The position numbers and the translations under genes are program-made. 64,000 nt of DNA from CAWDVK01 sp963805715 (GTDB lineage: Bacteria; Actinomycetota; Actinomycetes; Streptosporangiales; Streptosporangiaceae). The DNA is taken from NCBI GenBank assembly GCA_963805715.1, contig CAWDVK010000020.1, positions 682,001 to 746,000 on the forward strand. Direction: 5' to 3'. Positions 1 through 9,283 of the stretch are shown one piece after another. The notes beneath the pieces are model-generated. The model was given only the letters and a program-made list of their open reading frames with translations. It was not told where the DNA came from and did no database searches. Position 1 is the stretch's first letter. Every line of letters starts with the position of its first letter.

Positions 1-12
1 GGCCCGCGGGAG

Positions 13-1071
13 TCAGCGCCGATGGCTGTCCAGCACCCGGGCCGACGCCGTGTGCACCAGGTCGGTGAGCCTGGCCAGCACGTCCGGATCGGTTTGCGGC
101 AGGACGCCGTGGCCGAGGTTGAAGATGTGGCCCTCGGCGGTGCGGCCGCGGTCCAGCACCTCGCGGGCCCGCCGCTCGATGACGTCCCACGGGGCGAGCA
201 GGATCGCCGGGTCCAGATTGCCCTGCAGCGCCTTGCCCGGGTCGACCCGGCGCACCGCCTCATCCAGCGGTACCCGCCAGTCCACGCCCACGACCTCAGC
301 GCCGGCCTCCCCCATCAGGCCGAGCAGCTCCCCGGTGCCAACGCCGAAGTGGATCCTCGGCACGCCGGTGCCGGCCAGGGCGTCGAAGATCCGGCGGCTG
401 TAGGGCAGCACCAGAGCACGGTAGTCATCGGGGCTGACCATCCCGGCCCAGGAGTCGAACAGCTGCACGGCCGAGGCCCCGGCTGCCACCTGGACCTGCA
501 GGAACGTGATGGTGATGTCGGCCAGCCTGCTGAGCAGGGCGTGCCACAGCGCCGGGTTCCCGTACATCAGCGACTTGGTGACCTCGAAATTCTTCGACGG
601 GCCGCCGTCCACCAGGTAGGAGGCCAGCGTGAAAGGGCCGCCCGCGAAGCCGATCAGCGGCTTGGCGCCCAGCTCGGCGACCAGGTTCCTGACTGCCTCG
701 GTCACGAACGGCACGTCCGCCGGATCCAGTGCCCGGAGCCGCCGCACATCGCTCTGGTCCCGGATCGGCCGGCCCACCACCGGCCCGACGCCGGGGCGGA
801 TCTCGATGTCGACGCCCACGGCGCGCAGCGGGACGACGATGTCGCTGAAGTAGATGGCGGCATCCACGTCGTAACGGCGCAGCGGCTGCAGCGTGAACTC
901 GGTGATCAGGTCAGGGGTCGAGCAGGCGTCGAGCATGCTCGTGCCGGCCCTGGCCGCCCGGTACTCGGGCAGCGACCGGCCGGCCTGGCGCATGTACCAG
1001 ACCGGCGTGCAGGGAACCGGCTTGCGGCGGCAGGCCAGCAGGAACGGGGAATCTCCGGTCGGCGGCGTCAC
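13..1071 (-). CDS. hemE: Uroporphyrinogen decarboxylase
   Basis: Decarboxylates the four acetate side chains of uroporphyrinogen III to give coproporphyrinogen III in cytoplasmic haem synthesis. The protein carries the family signatures PVWYMRQAGRSLPEY near the N-terminus, GFAGGPFTLASYLVDGG in the middle, and a C-terminal HIFNLGHGVLP. The frame stays open upstream to 1209, but that extension is Arg/Pro-rich and unlike the family, so I take the GTG at 1071, which gives 352 residues, the usual length. No strong ribosome site precedes it. It is divergent from the zinc-ribbon/DUF3000/rnd genes, an order conserved in many actinobacteria. Confidence 0.95.
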   Translation of the reverse strand: MTPPTGDSPFLLACRRKPVPCTPVWYMRQAGRSLPEYRAARAGTSMLDACSTPDLITEFTLQPLRRYDVDAAIYFSDIVVPLRAVGVDIEIRPGVGPVVGRPIRDQSDVRRLRALDPADVPFVTEAVRNLVAELGAKPLIGFAGGPFTLASYLVDGGPSKNFEVTKSLMYGNPALWHALLSRLADITITFLQVQVAAGASAVQLFDSWAGMVSPDDYRALVLPYSRRIFDALAGTGVPRIHFGVGTGELLGLMGEAGAEVVGVDWRVPLDEAVRRVDPGKALQGNLDPAILLAPWDVIERRAREVLDRGRTAEGHIFNLGHGVLPQTDPDVLARLTDLVHTASARVLDSHRR

Positions 1072-1267
1072 ATCCCAGATCGTCTCACAAGCGGCGGCCG
1101 CGTCTTCCCGGCGCCGGTCCTGATCGCCGGGCGGAACGGGGCCGCGCAGGCGCGGAACGCCGACACGCCGCCGCAGATCCGCTGCGCCGGCGGCCGGTCG
1201 TGTCAGCATCAGTGAGAAGCCTGCCTCGGCTGATCCAGCGATACCGGCACCCGCGAGGAGCTTTCAG

Positions 1268-1477
1268 ATGGCCGAGATGACGCGCAATTGCCCGGACTGC
1301 GGGCATGATCTCCCGTTCGAGCAGGTACATGCCGGTCCCGGCGACTGCCCGGATGCTCCTGACGGCGTCTGCCCGGAGTGGCTGTGCAGCTCGTGCGGCG
1401 CTGCCCTGCTGATCGGGCTGATCGAGCTGTCCTTCGAGCCGGCCGCGTACGACAGCGCGCGCGCCCGCGTCGCATGA
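1268..1477 (+). CDS. Small zinc-ribbon protein
   Basis: A 69-residue protein with two Cys pairs: CPDCGH near residue 8 and CSSCG near residue 41, plus further Cys at CPD and CPE. This pattern suggests a structural zinc ribbon. A good ribosome site (GAGGAG, 1256-1261) precedes the ATG. It lies between divergent hemE and the DUF3000 gene and may be transcribed with the latter. I do not recognise a specific function; a nucleic-acid or protein-binding role is only inference. Confidence 0.7.
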   Translation: MAEMTRNCPDCGHDLPFEQVHAGPGDCPDAPDGVCPEWLCSSCGAALLIGLIELSFEPAAYDSARARVA

Positions 1478-1529
1478 GAGTTAGCCCCTGTTGCCCGCTG
1501 CGCGCACGCTGAGGCCGGCCGGACTGCCC

Positions 1530-2129
1530 GTGGAGCCAGACAGCGCAGCGGCGGCATTCCGGCACGCGGTAGCCGGGCTCGAAGCCGGCCAGGAGGAGCA
1601 GCGGCTGGCCCGGCCCGAGCTCTCCTTCGAGGATGAGCCGCCGCCGCGGCGGCTGGCGCCGTACGCGGCGGCGATTGCCGCGACCGTGCTGGACGGCGAG
1701 AACGAGATCGCCTGGGGCAAGTTCGTGCTGCTCTTCGACCCGGCTGGCCAGGACGGCTGGGCCGGGCAGTACCGGATCATCGCCTACGTCCGGGCCGAGC
1801 TCGACCCGGAGATCGCCGCTGACCCGCTGGTGGCCAGGGTCGGCTGGAGCTGGCTGACCGAGGCGCTGGAGGCCAGGGCTCCTGACTACGCCCAGACCAG
1901 CGGTACGGTAACACGGGTGGTCACTGAGGGATTCGGGGCGAAGCAGGATGAGGCCGCCTCCACCGGGTTCGAGCTGCGGGCCTCGTGGTCGCCCGCCGCG
2001 AGGGCGCACGGCACGCCAAGCCTGAGCGGGCACGTGGCGGCGTGGTGCGACGCACTGTGCTCGGCGGCCGGGCTGCCGCCCGCCGAGCCCGGCGTCGCGA
2101 CGCTGCGACCGCGCAGGCAGCAGCCGTGA
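1530..2129 (+). CDS. DUF3000 family protein
   Basis: A 199-residue cytoplasmic protein of the actinobacterial DUF3000 family, recognised by its core (RPELSFEDEPPPRRLAPYA, then GRFVLLFDP-like and GWSWLTEAL segments) and by its position between hemE and ribonuclease D. Its function is unknown. The GTG at 1530 is preferred over the TTG at 1491 because homology begins with the Phe-Arg-Ala stretch just after it. Its TGA stop overlaps the GTG of rnd (GTGA at 2126-2129), which suggests translational coupling. Confidence 0.85.
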   Translation: MEPDSAAAAFRHAVAGLEAGQEEQRLARPELSFEDEPPPRRLAPYAAAIAATVLDGENEIAWGKFVLLFDPAGQDGWAGQYRIIAYVRAELDPEIAADPLVARVGWSWLTEALEARAPDYAQTSGTVTRVVTEGFGAKQDEAASTGFELRASWSPAARAHGTPSLSGHVAAWCDALCSAAGLPPAEPGVATLRPRRQQP

Positions 2130-3470
2130 CAGGTCAGGGGCAGGCGCCAGGCGAGGTCCCGTCCGGCCAGCGGAACGGCCGGCAGCAGGACAGCACGCCG
2201 GAGGACGCCGCCGCCGGGCCCGGGGTCGGCCTGCCTGCTGGCGAGTCGGCCGAGCGCGAGGTCGTCGCGCTACTGGAGCCGCGCGAGGGCCTCCCGCCGC
2301 TCATCGCGACCGCCGAAGGACTCGAGGCGGCCACCCGGCGCCTCGCGGCTGGTCGCGGTCCGGTCGCCGTGGACGCGGAGCGGGCGTCGGGGTTCCGTTA
2401 CGGCCACCGCGCCTTCCTGGTGCAGCTGCGCAGGCAGGGAGCAGGCACCGTGCTGATTGACCCGGTGGCCTGCCCGGATCTGTCCGGGATCGACCAGGCG
2501 CTGGCCGGCACGGAGGCGGTGCTGCACGCGGCGTCCCAGGACCTGCCGTGCCTGGCTGACCTCGGCTACCGGCCCCGCGAGCTCTTCGACACCGAGCTGG
2601 CCGGCGCTGCTGGGCTATCCCCGAGTCGGCCTCGGCACGCTGGTCGAGACGGTGCTCGGCCTCGGGCTGGAGAAAAGCCACTCGGCCGCCGACTGGTCCA
2701 CCAGGCCGCTGCCGGAGGAGTGGCTGCGTTACGCGGCCCTGGATGTCGAGGTCCTGGTCGAGCTGCGGGATGCGCTGGCCGCCCAGCTTGCCGGGCAGGG
2801 AAAGCTGGAGTGGGCGAGGCAGGAGTTCGCCGCGGCGCTGGCAGCCGAGCCAGCCGGGCCCCGGCCGGATCCCTGGCGCCGCACCTCCGGGATTCACCGG
2901 GTCCGCAACCGCCGCGGCCTGGCCATCGTGCGCGAGCTGTGGCTCGAGCGCGACAGGATCGCCCGCGCGCGGGACCTGTCCCCCTCGAAGGTGCTGGCCG
3001 ACACCGCGATCGTCGAGGCGGCCCGCTCGCTGCCCTACAGCCGCGAGCAGCTCGCGGCCATCCCCGGCTTCAACGCCCGCGGCGCTCGCCGGCACACGGC
3101 CGAGTGGCTCCGCGCCATCACCCGCGCGCGGAACGAGGCCGAGAGCGGCCTGCCCACCGCGTCCGCCCCGGCCACCGACGGGCCGCCGCCCGCGCACCGC
3201 TGGCAGGATCGTGATCCGGAAGCGGCCAGGCGGCTGACGGCCGTCCGGACCGTGGTCGCCGCGCTCGCCGACTCGAACGGGATGCCGGCCGAGAACCTGC
3301 TGCCGCCGGACGCCGTGCGCCGCCTGTCCTGGCAGCCGCCCGACCCGCTGTCGCCCGCCTCGGTCAGCGCCGGGTTGACGGCGCACGGAGCCCGGCCATG
3401 GCAGGTGGAGCTGACCGCCGTGCCGATCGCCAGGGCCCTGCTGCGCATCCTGGAGAAAGGCGACGAGTAA
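2126..3470 (+). pseudogene. rnd: Ribonuclease D (HRDC domain), frameshifted
   Basis: A 3'-5' exoribonuclease of the DEDD superfamily, with an N-terminal exonuclease domain and a C-terminal HRDC domain. Exo I is VAVDAERASGFRYGHRAFL, Exo II is HAASQDLPCL, and Exo III is LRYAALDVEVL. The reading frame is broken near 2605-2612. The first frame reads LFDTELAG and then nonsense, while the next frame resumes at LLGYPRVGLGTLVE, exactly where the family continues; a two-base loss or one-base gain explains it. The frame after the break runs cleanly to the TAA at 3470. The GTG start at 2126 overlaps the DUF3000 stop. Both halves look well conserved, so this may be a sequencing error rather than a dead gene. 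Confidence 0.85.
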
Positions 3471-3520
3471 CCCGCCGGCCGCGGCCACGCCCTCAGCCGG
3501 TCCGCCGCAGCGGCCGCAGG

Positions 3521-3841
3521 TCACACGGGACCGCCGCCGGCCTGCGGCTGGCCGGCGCACGGCAGCAGCCGGCCCGCGGCCGGGTAGCCGGGGAAGACGT
3601 TCAGCAGGATCTCGCAGTCACAGCAGCCGCCCAGCGCCGAGAGCCGGCGGAGCAGCCCGGCGGCTCGCGGCGCACGCAGCTGCTGCCACCGCAGGGCCCA
3701 CCGGTGCGCGCCATCGCAGCCGAACTCATTGATCATCCTGAGCAGGAAGCACCGCAGGCACTCGCGTTCTCCGGGCTCGGTTAACTGCCGGGACAGCCGC
3801 AGGATCTCGGCCTCGATCGCGTCGGCGATGTTCTCTGCCAT
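3521..3841 (-). CDS. DUF2695 family protein
   Basis: A 106-residue protein with Cys pairs CLRCFL (mid-protein) and CCDCEILLNVF (near the C-terminus), the latter typical of DUF2695. It is a small, probably metal-binding protein of unknown function. Two ATGs are close together; the second (3841) is chosen because GGAGG lies about seven bases upstream of it, whereas the first (3847) abuts that site. It is convergent with rnd. Confidence 0.65.
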   Translation of the reverse strand: MAENIADAIEAEILRLSRQLTEPGERECLRCFLLRMINEFGCDGAHRWALRWQQLRAPRAAGLLRRLSALGGCCDCEILLNVFPGYPAAGRLLPCAGQPQAGGGPV

Positions 3842-4045
3842 GCCCATTCCTCCGCATCGCGCTGAGCTGATACGAGGTTTGTACCGCGGCGGGCTGACAC
3901 TTCCGGCCGGCGCGCTCGGCCGCACCGGCCAGGCTGCGGCGGGCTTCCGCCGGCGGCTTCAGCGCAGGATCAGCTTCAGCGCAGGATCAGTTACCGTACG
4001 GCCAGGCCGGCCCGCGCAGCCCGGCCGGCCGGGGAGAATGGATGA

Positions 4046-4618
4046 GTGTCCGAGCTCATCTGGGTTTCCCTCGCCACCCCGGTCGGCCAGGTCTGGATCG
4101 GCCGCAGCGAGGCGGGCGTGGCCAGGGTGCACATCGGCTCTCTGCCGGGCGCATCGCGGGCCGGGGACGCCTTTCCCGCAGCCGCGCCTGCCGGGGCCGG
4201 ACCGGCTGGCGCGCAGCGGCCCGACCCCGTCCTCGACGCCGCCCGCACGCAGCTGGCCGGGTACTTCGCCGGCCGCAGGCGGGTGTTCGACCTGCCACTG
4301 GACTGGAGCGCGCTGACGGAGCCGCAGCAGCAGGTGCTCGGCGTGCTGGCCGGCTCGGTCGGGTACGGCCAGACGGTCAGCTACGGGGCGCTGGCCCAGC
4401 GCGCCGGGCTGCGGCCCGGCAATGACATCCCGGCCCGGGCCGTCGGGAAGATCATGGGCTCCAATCCCATCCCGCTGATCATCCCCTGCCACCGCGTGGT
4501 GGCCAGCGACGGCCTGGGCGGCTACAGCGGCGGCACCGGCCCGGAGGTCAAGCGCTGGCTGCTGATCCTTGAGGGGGCGCTCCCGCCGACGCTGGACTGG
4601 AGCCCGGCAGGCCCCTGA
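4046..4618 (+). CDS. ogt: Methylated-DNA-[protein]-cysteine S-methyltransferase
   Basis: A suicidal DNA repair protein that transfers the alkyl group from O6-alkylguanine to its own cysteine. The active-site motif IIPCHRVVASDGLGGYSGG is intact, preceded by the helix-turn-helix region TVSYGALAQRAG and by AVGKIMGSNP. At 190 residues it is close to the usual length. The start is the GTG at 4046, with GGGGAG (4031-4036) upstream. A 30-bp tandem repeat begins directly after the stop. It appears to be monocistronic. Confidence 0.92.
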   Translation: MSELIWVSLATPVGQVWIGRSEAGVARVHIGSLPGASRAGDAFPAAAPAGAGPAGAQRPDPVLDAARTQLAGYFAGRRRVFDLPLDWSALTEPQQQVLGVLAGSVGYGQTVSYGALAQRAGLRPGNDIPARAVGKIMGSNPIPLIIPCHRVVASDGLGGYSGGTGPEVKRWLLILEGALPPTLDWSPAGP

Positions 4619-4620
4619 GG

Positions 4621-4740
4621 CACCCGCCGTCCGGCAGCGGACCGGTGAGACACCCGCCGTCCGGCAGCGGACCGCTCAGACACCCGCCGTCCGGCAGCGG
4701 ACCGCTCAGACACCCGCCGTCCGACAGCGGACCGGTGAGA
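4621..4740 (+). repeat. 30-bp tandem repeat, four copies
   Basis: Four head-to-tail 30-bp units begin CACCCGCCGTCCG at 4621, 4651, 4681 and 4711 with only a few substitutions (GGTGAGA versus CTCAGA ends, one G to A). A degenerate partial unit follows to about 4765. There are no spacers, so this is a minisatellite and not a CRISPR array. It lies between convergent ogt and mutT1. Confidence 0.9.
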
Positions 4741-4784
4741 CAGCGAACCGGTGAGACAGCCGCGACACAAGCGGCAGATGCGGC

Positions 4785-5696
4785 TCAGGCCGGCCGCGGA
4801 TGATGCCGCTCGATGGCCGCGAGCCTGCGCCCGGCCTGGTGCAGCACGAGGAAATCGCTCTTACGCAGGTGCAGGTCGCCGGGCGGGTCCGCGCCGAGCT
4901 GACCGCAGGCCGTCGCCAGCAGCAGCGGCAGGTTCTCCCGGTGCGCGCAGATGACCACCGGGCCGCCGGCCCGCACGATCGCCGTCATCCGCTCGCGCGC
5001 CGCCCGCCCGTCCTGGTCACCGCCTCGCTGCCGGACCGTGAACAGCGGCTCCAGCTCAATCTTGGCACCGGCCAGCTCCGCATAGGGCCGGACCGTCGCG
5101 ACGCAGCGCTCGGCGGCCGAGCTGATCACCCGGCACTGCCCGTAGCAGGCCAGCAGCCGGGCCAGGCTGTCGGCGTCCGCGGCCCCGGCGGCGTCCAGCG
5201 GACGGTCCAGGTCGTTGCCCTGCCACCGGTGCTTGCTGCCGGCCGAGGCATGCCGCAGCAGGATGCACGGCGTGGTGAGGGCAGGGCCAGCCGTGAACCG
5301 CTCCAGGATCGTCCGGTCGCGCTTATAGGTCAGGGTCTGCGCGGCCGGGTCCGCGGGCAGCCAGGACAGGTCGTCGACCTCCGGGTTAGGGGCGAACGGG
5401 TCAGCCGGCCGCTCGCTGGTCGCCGCCCAGTAGTCCACGCGCTTCATCCTGCCCTCGACCGGGTACCGGGACCGGCCGAGCGGCCTGCCCAGGGTTACCC
5501 GCAGGCCGGTCTCCTCGGCGACCTCGCGGACGGCGGCCAGCAGGACGTGCTCGCCGGGCTCGCACTTGCCCTTGGGCAGCGTCCAGTCGCCGTATTTCGG
5601 GCGGTGAATGAGCGCCAGAACGGGACCATCCGGCCCTGGTTTCCACACCACCGCGCCGCCGGCGCGCGCCTTGCCGGACCGGGTCCGGTCAGGCAT
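4785..5696 (-). CDS. mutT1: NUDIX hydrolase / histidine phosphatase fusion (MutT1-like)
   Basis: A 303-residue two-domain enzyme. The N-terminal NUDIX domain (about 12-140) holds the Nudix box GKCEPGEHVLLAAVREVAEE plus the TGL that follows. The C-terminal domain (about 145-295) is a histidine phosphatase with the catalytic ILLRHASAGSK motif. The mycobacterial homologue MutT1 hydrolyses 8-oxo-dGTP and diadenosine polyphosphates. The gene sits immediately downstream of ppk and overlaps its end by eight bases, the same pairing as in mycobacteria. Function is inferred from this architecture and context. Confidence 0.88.
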   Translation of the reverse strand: MPDRTRSGKARAGGAVVWKPGPDGPVLALIHRPKYGDWTLPKGKCEPGEHVLLAAVREVAEETGLRVTLGRPLGRSRYPVEGRMKRVDYWAATSERPADPFAPNPEVDDLSWLPADPAAQTLTYKRDRTILERFTAGPALTTPCILLRHASAGSKHRWQGNDLDRPLDAAGAADADSLARLLACYGQCRVISSAAERCVATVRPYAELAGAKIELEPLFTVRQRGGDQDGRAARERMTAIVRAGGPVVICAHRENLPLLLATACGQLGADPPGDLHLRKSDFLVLHQAGRRLAAIERHHPRPA

Positions 5697-8100
5697 CCGC
5701 GGTCCGGCCGGGCCGGGCCCTGATCAGCAGCTCCTGCAGGTCGTTCAGCGGCGCGCCGGACTCGTCCAGGTGATGCCGGGTCCAGGTGCCGTCCCCGGCC
5801 AGCCACCACGACGACGTGCGCGGATCCATGGCCAGGTCGATGAGGCCGCGCAGCTCAGACCGGTGCGCCGGGTCGGTCACCCGGACCAGCAGCTCCACCC
5901 GCCGGTCCAGGTTCCGGTGCATGAGATCGGCGCTGCCGATCCATACCTCTCCCGGTGCCTCGTCCGCGCCAGTGCCGAACGCGTAGATCCGGGAGTGCTC
6001 AAGGAACCGTCCGACGATACTGCGGACCCTGATGTTCTCCGACAGTCCCTCGATCCCCGGCCGCAGCGCGCAGATCCCGCGAACCCACAGGTCAATGGGC
6101 ACGCCGGCCTGCGACGCACGGTAGAGCGCGTCGACCATCGCCTCATCGATGATCGCGTTGCACTTGAACTGGATCCGCGCGGGCTGGCCGACGCGCGCGA
6201 GCGCGACCTGCTCCTCGATCTGCGCGATCAGGCCGGACCGGATCCCGGCCGGCGCGACCAGCAGCCGGCGGTAGTCAGTCCGCCTGCTGTAGCCGGTCAG
6301 GTGGTTGAACAGGTCGGTGACATCCTCGCCGACGGTGCGGTCGGCCGTCAGCAGCCCGTAGTCCTCGTAGATCCGCGCCGTCTTCGGGTGATAGTTGCCG
6401 GTGCCGATATGGGAGTAGCGGCGCAGCGAGCCGTCGGACTCCTCGCGCACGACCAGCACCATCTTGCAGTGCGTCTTCAGCCCGACGAAGCCGTAGACGA
6501 CGTGACAGCCGGCTTCCTCCAGCTTGCGCGCCCACGCGATGTTGGCGCTCTCGTCACCGCGGGCCTTGATCTCGACCACGACCACGACCTGCTTGCCCGC
6601 CTCGGCCGCGTCGATCAGGGCATCGACGATCTCGGAGTCGCCGCTGGTCCGGTACAGGGTGTGCTTGATCGCGAGCACCCGAGGGTCGGCCGCGGCCGAC
6701 ACCACCAGGCGCTGCACGCTGGCGGTGAAGGAGTCGTAGGGCAGGTGCACGAGCACGTCGTGATCGCGCAGCGTGCCGAACACGCTGGCCTTCGGCGGCA
6801 GCGCGCTCTCCGACGGCACGAACGGCGGGTACTTCAGGTGCCGCAGGTCAAGGTCGGCGATGGCGGTCAGGCCGGACAGGTCCAGCGGGCCCGGCAGCCG
6901 GTACACCGCCCGGGTGTCCACCCCGAGCTCGGTGACCAGCTTGTCCAGCACGTCTTCGGACATCGACTCATCCACCTCGAGCCGGACGGCGGGTTCAGGG
7001 CGGCGCCGCATCAGCTCGCGCTCCAGCGCCTGCAGCAGGTCCTCGGTGACGTCCTCGTCGATTTCCAGGTCGCGGATCCTGGTGACCCGGAACACGTGGT
7101 GCTCGAGCACGTCGAGGCCGACGAACAGGTCGCCGAGGTGCGCGGCGATCACGTCCTCCAGCGGGACGAACCGGTACCGCGACACGGTCAGGAACCGGGG
7201 CAGCAGCGGCGGCACCTTCACCCGGGCGAACATGGTCTGCCCGGTGGCCGGGTCGGCGATCATCACGGCCAGGCTGAGCGACAGGCCGGAGATGTACGGG
7301 AAAGGGTGGGCCGGGTCGACGACGAGCGGGGTGAGGACCGGGTAGATCCGCTCCTTGAACAGCTGGTGCAGCCGGTCCTGTTCCCCGGCCGCCAGCTCCT
7401 TCCAGCGCAGGATCTCGATGCCCTCGCCGGCCAGGGCCGGCTGCAGCTGGTCGGTGAAGCAGCGCGCGTGCCGCTGGGCTAGCTGCCCGGCCAGTTCCAG
7501 CGTGTTCTCGATGATCTGCTCGGGCGGCTTGTTGGTGGCGTTCTCCACCGGCAGCCCGGTGGCCATCCGCCGCATCCGGCCAGCCACCCGCACCATGAAG
7601 AACTCATCGAGGCCCATCCCGAAGATGGCGGAGAACCTGACCCGCTCCAGCAGCGGCACGGACTCGTCCTCGGCGAGCTCGAGCACGCGCTGGCCGAACC
7701 GCAGCCAGCTTTCCTCGCGGTCCAGGATCCGGTCGGGCGGCAGCTCGCGGCCGCCCGGGGCTGGCGAGCCGGCCGGCAGGCGGCTGTCCTGGCCGGCCTG
7801 CGCGCCCGGCTGGCCGTGCGGCTGCCGTTCTGCCTCCGGCGGCCGCGATCCGGCGCGGCCGGCGGCCGGATCGCCGTTCCGCTCCGCCGCGCTGGCCTCG
7901 GCCGCGCGCCCGTCCGTGGCCGCGGTCCGCTCCCGGTCCGCGGCCCGGGTCCTGGCCCTGGCCGCCGCCTGGGCGTTCTTGATGGCGCTCTGCCGGACGG
8001 CAGCGCGCTCGCCGGCCGGCTCCGGCGAGCCGGTGCGGCGCGGAGCGCGGGTTGAGCGGCTTGTCGCCTGATCCTTGGAGCTGGCCTGACCTGAATCCAT
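5689..8100 (-). CDS. ppk: Polyphosphate kinase
   Basis: Reversibly polymerises the gamma-phosphate of ATP into polyphosphate. The catalytic core begins around residue 120 (LPPDRILDREESWLRFGQRV). The autophosphorylated-His motif YSHIGTGNYHPKTARIYEDY is present, as is the second His motif RFLEHSRIY. The protein is 803 residues; the first ~110 are a low-complexity Ala/Arg/Gly-rich extension beyond the usual ~700-730. The ATG at 8100 is chosen because the sequence upstream (open to 8376) is non-conserved; a GGGGGGAA tract precedes it. It forms an operon with mutT1. Confidence 0.95.
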   Translation of the reverse strand: MDSGQASSKDQATSRSTRAPRRTGSPEPAGERAAVRQSAIKNAQAAARARTRAADRERTAATDGRAAEASAAERNGDPAAGRAGSRPPEAERQPHGQPGAQAGQDSRLPAGSPAPGGRELPPDRILDREESWLRFGQRVLELAEDESVPLLERVRFSAIFGMGLDEFFMVRVAGRMRRMATGLPVENATNKPPEQIIENTLELAGQLAQRHARCFTDQLQPALAGEGIEILRWKELAAGEQDRLHQLFKERIYPVLTPLVVDPAHPFPYISGLSLSLAVMIADPATGQTMFARVKVPPLLPRFLTVSRYRFVPLEDVIAAHLGDLFVGLDVLEHHVFRVTRIRDLEIDEDVTEDLLQALERELMRRRPEPAVRLEVDESMSEDVLDKLVTELGVDTRAVYRLPGPLDLSGLTAIADLDLRHLKYPPFVPSESALPPKASVFGTLRDHDVLVHLPYDSFTASVQRLVVSAAADPRVLAIKHTLYRTSGDSEIVDALIDAAEAGKQVVVVVEIKARGDESANIAWARKLEEAGCHVVYGFVGLKTHCKMVLVVREESDGSLRRYSHIGTGNYHPKTARIYEDYGLLTADRTVGEDVTDLFNHLTGYSRRTDYRRLLVAPAGIRSGLIAQIEEQVALARVGQPARIQFKCNAIIDEAMVDALYRASQAGVPIDLWVRGICALRPGIEGLSENIRVRSIVGRFLEHSRIYAFGTGADEAPGEVWIGSADLMHRNLDRRVELLVRVTDPAHRSELRGLIDLAMDPRTSSWWLAGDGTWTRHHLDESGAPLNDLQELLIRARPGRTADA

Positions 8101-8374
8101 GTCCCTATGTTCCCCCCCGTTACGGCCGCTCAAAGACCCCGGGTGGCAGCATCCTGTGACGAGCTGGCGAAGTTCAGGCGCGCTGCCGGCCAGCGGTGAC
8201 CGGTGGTTACCAGTCAGGCACGCACGGCACTGGCTAGCCGCGATATTTGCCCGGAAAGCGACCATTGAGGCATTCGGGTTCCGGCTTCCGCCGGGCGCGG
8301 TTGCGCAGCCAGAAGCCGGCCGCCAAGATCGGTAACGCCGGAAAAACCCGGCGCGCATCGAAACGGAGACAGGC
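8101..8374. promoter_or_regulatory. Divergent promoter region between ppk and F420 oxidoreductase
   Basis: A 274-bp gap between two divergent genes, slightly less GC-rich than its surroundings. It must hold both promoters. A short symmetric stretch (GGTGACC...GGTTACC, about 8196-8212) is visible, but I could not identify a convincing Pho box or other known operator. Confidence 0.4.
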
Positions 8375-9283
8375 ATGCGGATCGGGACATCGCTAGCTGA
8401 GCCAGCCGGTGCTGACGCACTGACCGGATTGCGCGATCAGCTGCGCCAGGCCGCCGATGACGGCTTCTCCTCGGCCTGGATCAGCAACATCTTCGGCCTG
8501 GATGCGCTGACCGCGCTGGCGGTGGCCGGCAGCCAGGTGCCGGGCATCGAGGTCGGCACGGCTGTCGTCCCCACCTATCCCCGGCATCCCGCGGTCCTCG
8601 CCCAGCAGGCGCTCACCACGGCCCTGGCGGTCGGCGGTCGGCTGGCGCTCGGGATCGGGCTATCGCACCAGATCGTGATCGAGGACATGTACGGCTACAG
8701 CTTCGAGCGGCCGGCCCGGCACATGAGCGAGTACCTGTCGGTCCTGCTGCCGCTGCTCGACGGCCATCCGGCCGCCTTCGACGGCGAGACGCTGCGGGCC
8801 CACATCGGGCTGTCCACGCCGCGGGCGGGGCGGGTGCCGGTGCTGCTGGCCGCGCTGGGCCCGCAGATGCTCAGGCTGGCCGGCGAGCGCGCTGACGGGA
8901 CGGTGCTCTGGATGACCGGGCCCGCGACGGTGCGGGATTACATCGTGCCGTCCATCACCGCGGCGGCCAGGGGCGCGGGCCGGGAGAATCCCCGCGTCGT
9001 GTGCATCCTGCCGGTTTGCGTGACCGACAACACCGCGGCGGCGCGGGCCGAGGCGGAGAAGGTCTTCGCCATCTACGGGCAGCTGCCGTCCTACCGGGCG
9101 ATGCTGGACCGCGAGGGCGCGGCCGGGCCAGGTGACGTGGCCATCACCGGCGACGAGGACGCGGTGGCCGCCCAGATCGCCGCGCTGGCCGACGCGGGGG
9201 TGACGGATTTCGTGGCGGGTGAGTACGCGCGCGGTGACGACCAGCGGCGCACTCGCGACCTGCTCAAGTCGCTGCTCAGGTGA
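8375..9283 (+). CDS. F420-dependent LLM-class oxidoreductase
   Basis: A 302-residue luciferase-like (TIM-barrel) oxidoreductase of the type that uses coenzyme F420 in actinobacteria. It starts MRIGTSLAEP and shows the family segments RLALGIGLSHQ, RPARHMSEYLSVLLPLL and PVLLAALGPQMLRLAGERADG. The ATG at 8375 has GGAG nearby (8364-8367). Its substrate cannot be predicted. The stop overlaps the GTG of the following GNAT gene by four bases, so the two are probably co-translated. Confidence 0.85.
   Translation: MRIGTSLAEPAGADALTGLRDQLRQAADDGFSSAWISNIFGLDALTALAVAGSQVPGIEVGTAVVPTYPRHPAVLAQQALTTALAVGGRLALGIGLSHQIVIEDMYGYSFERPARHMSEYLSVLLPLLDGHPAAFDGETLRAHIGLSTPRAGRVPVLLAALGPQMLRLAGERADGTVLWMTGPATVRDYIVPSITAAARGAGRENPRVVCILPVCVTDNTAAARAEAEKVFAIYGQLPSYRAMLDREGAAGPGDVAITGDEDAVAAQIAALADAGVTDFVAGEYARGDDQRRTRDLLKSLLR

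Noticed and set aside
2600..2620. Programmed ribosomal frameshifting in rnd
   Set aside because: No slippery heptamer or stimulatory structure recognised, and similar breaks occur in many unrelated genes of this window.
4621..4740. CRISPR-like regular 30-bp repeats
   Set aside because: Units are directly adjacent with no spacers and no cas genes; it is a minisatellite.
5608..7482. A 624-codon plus-strand frame opposite ppk and mutT1
   Set aside because: Shadow of two well-supported genes; composition is non-protein-like.
8101..8374. Pho box in the ppk promoter
   Set aside because: No direct repeats resembling GTTCACC-type PhoP sites were found.
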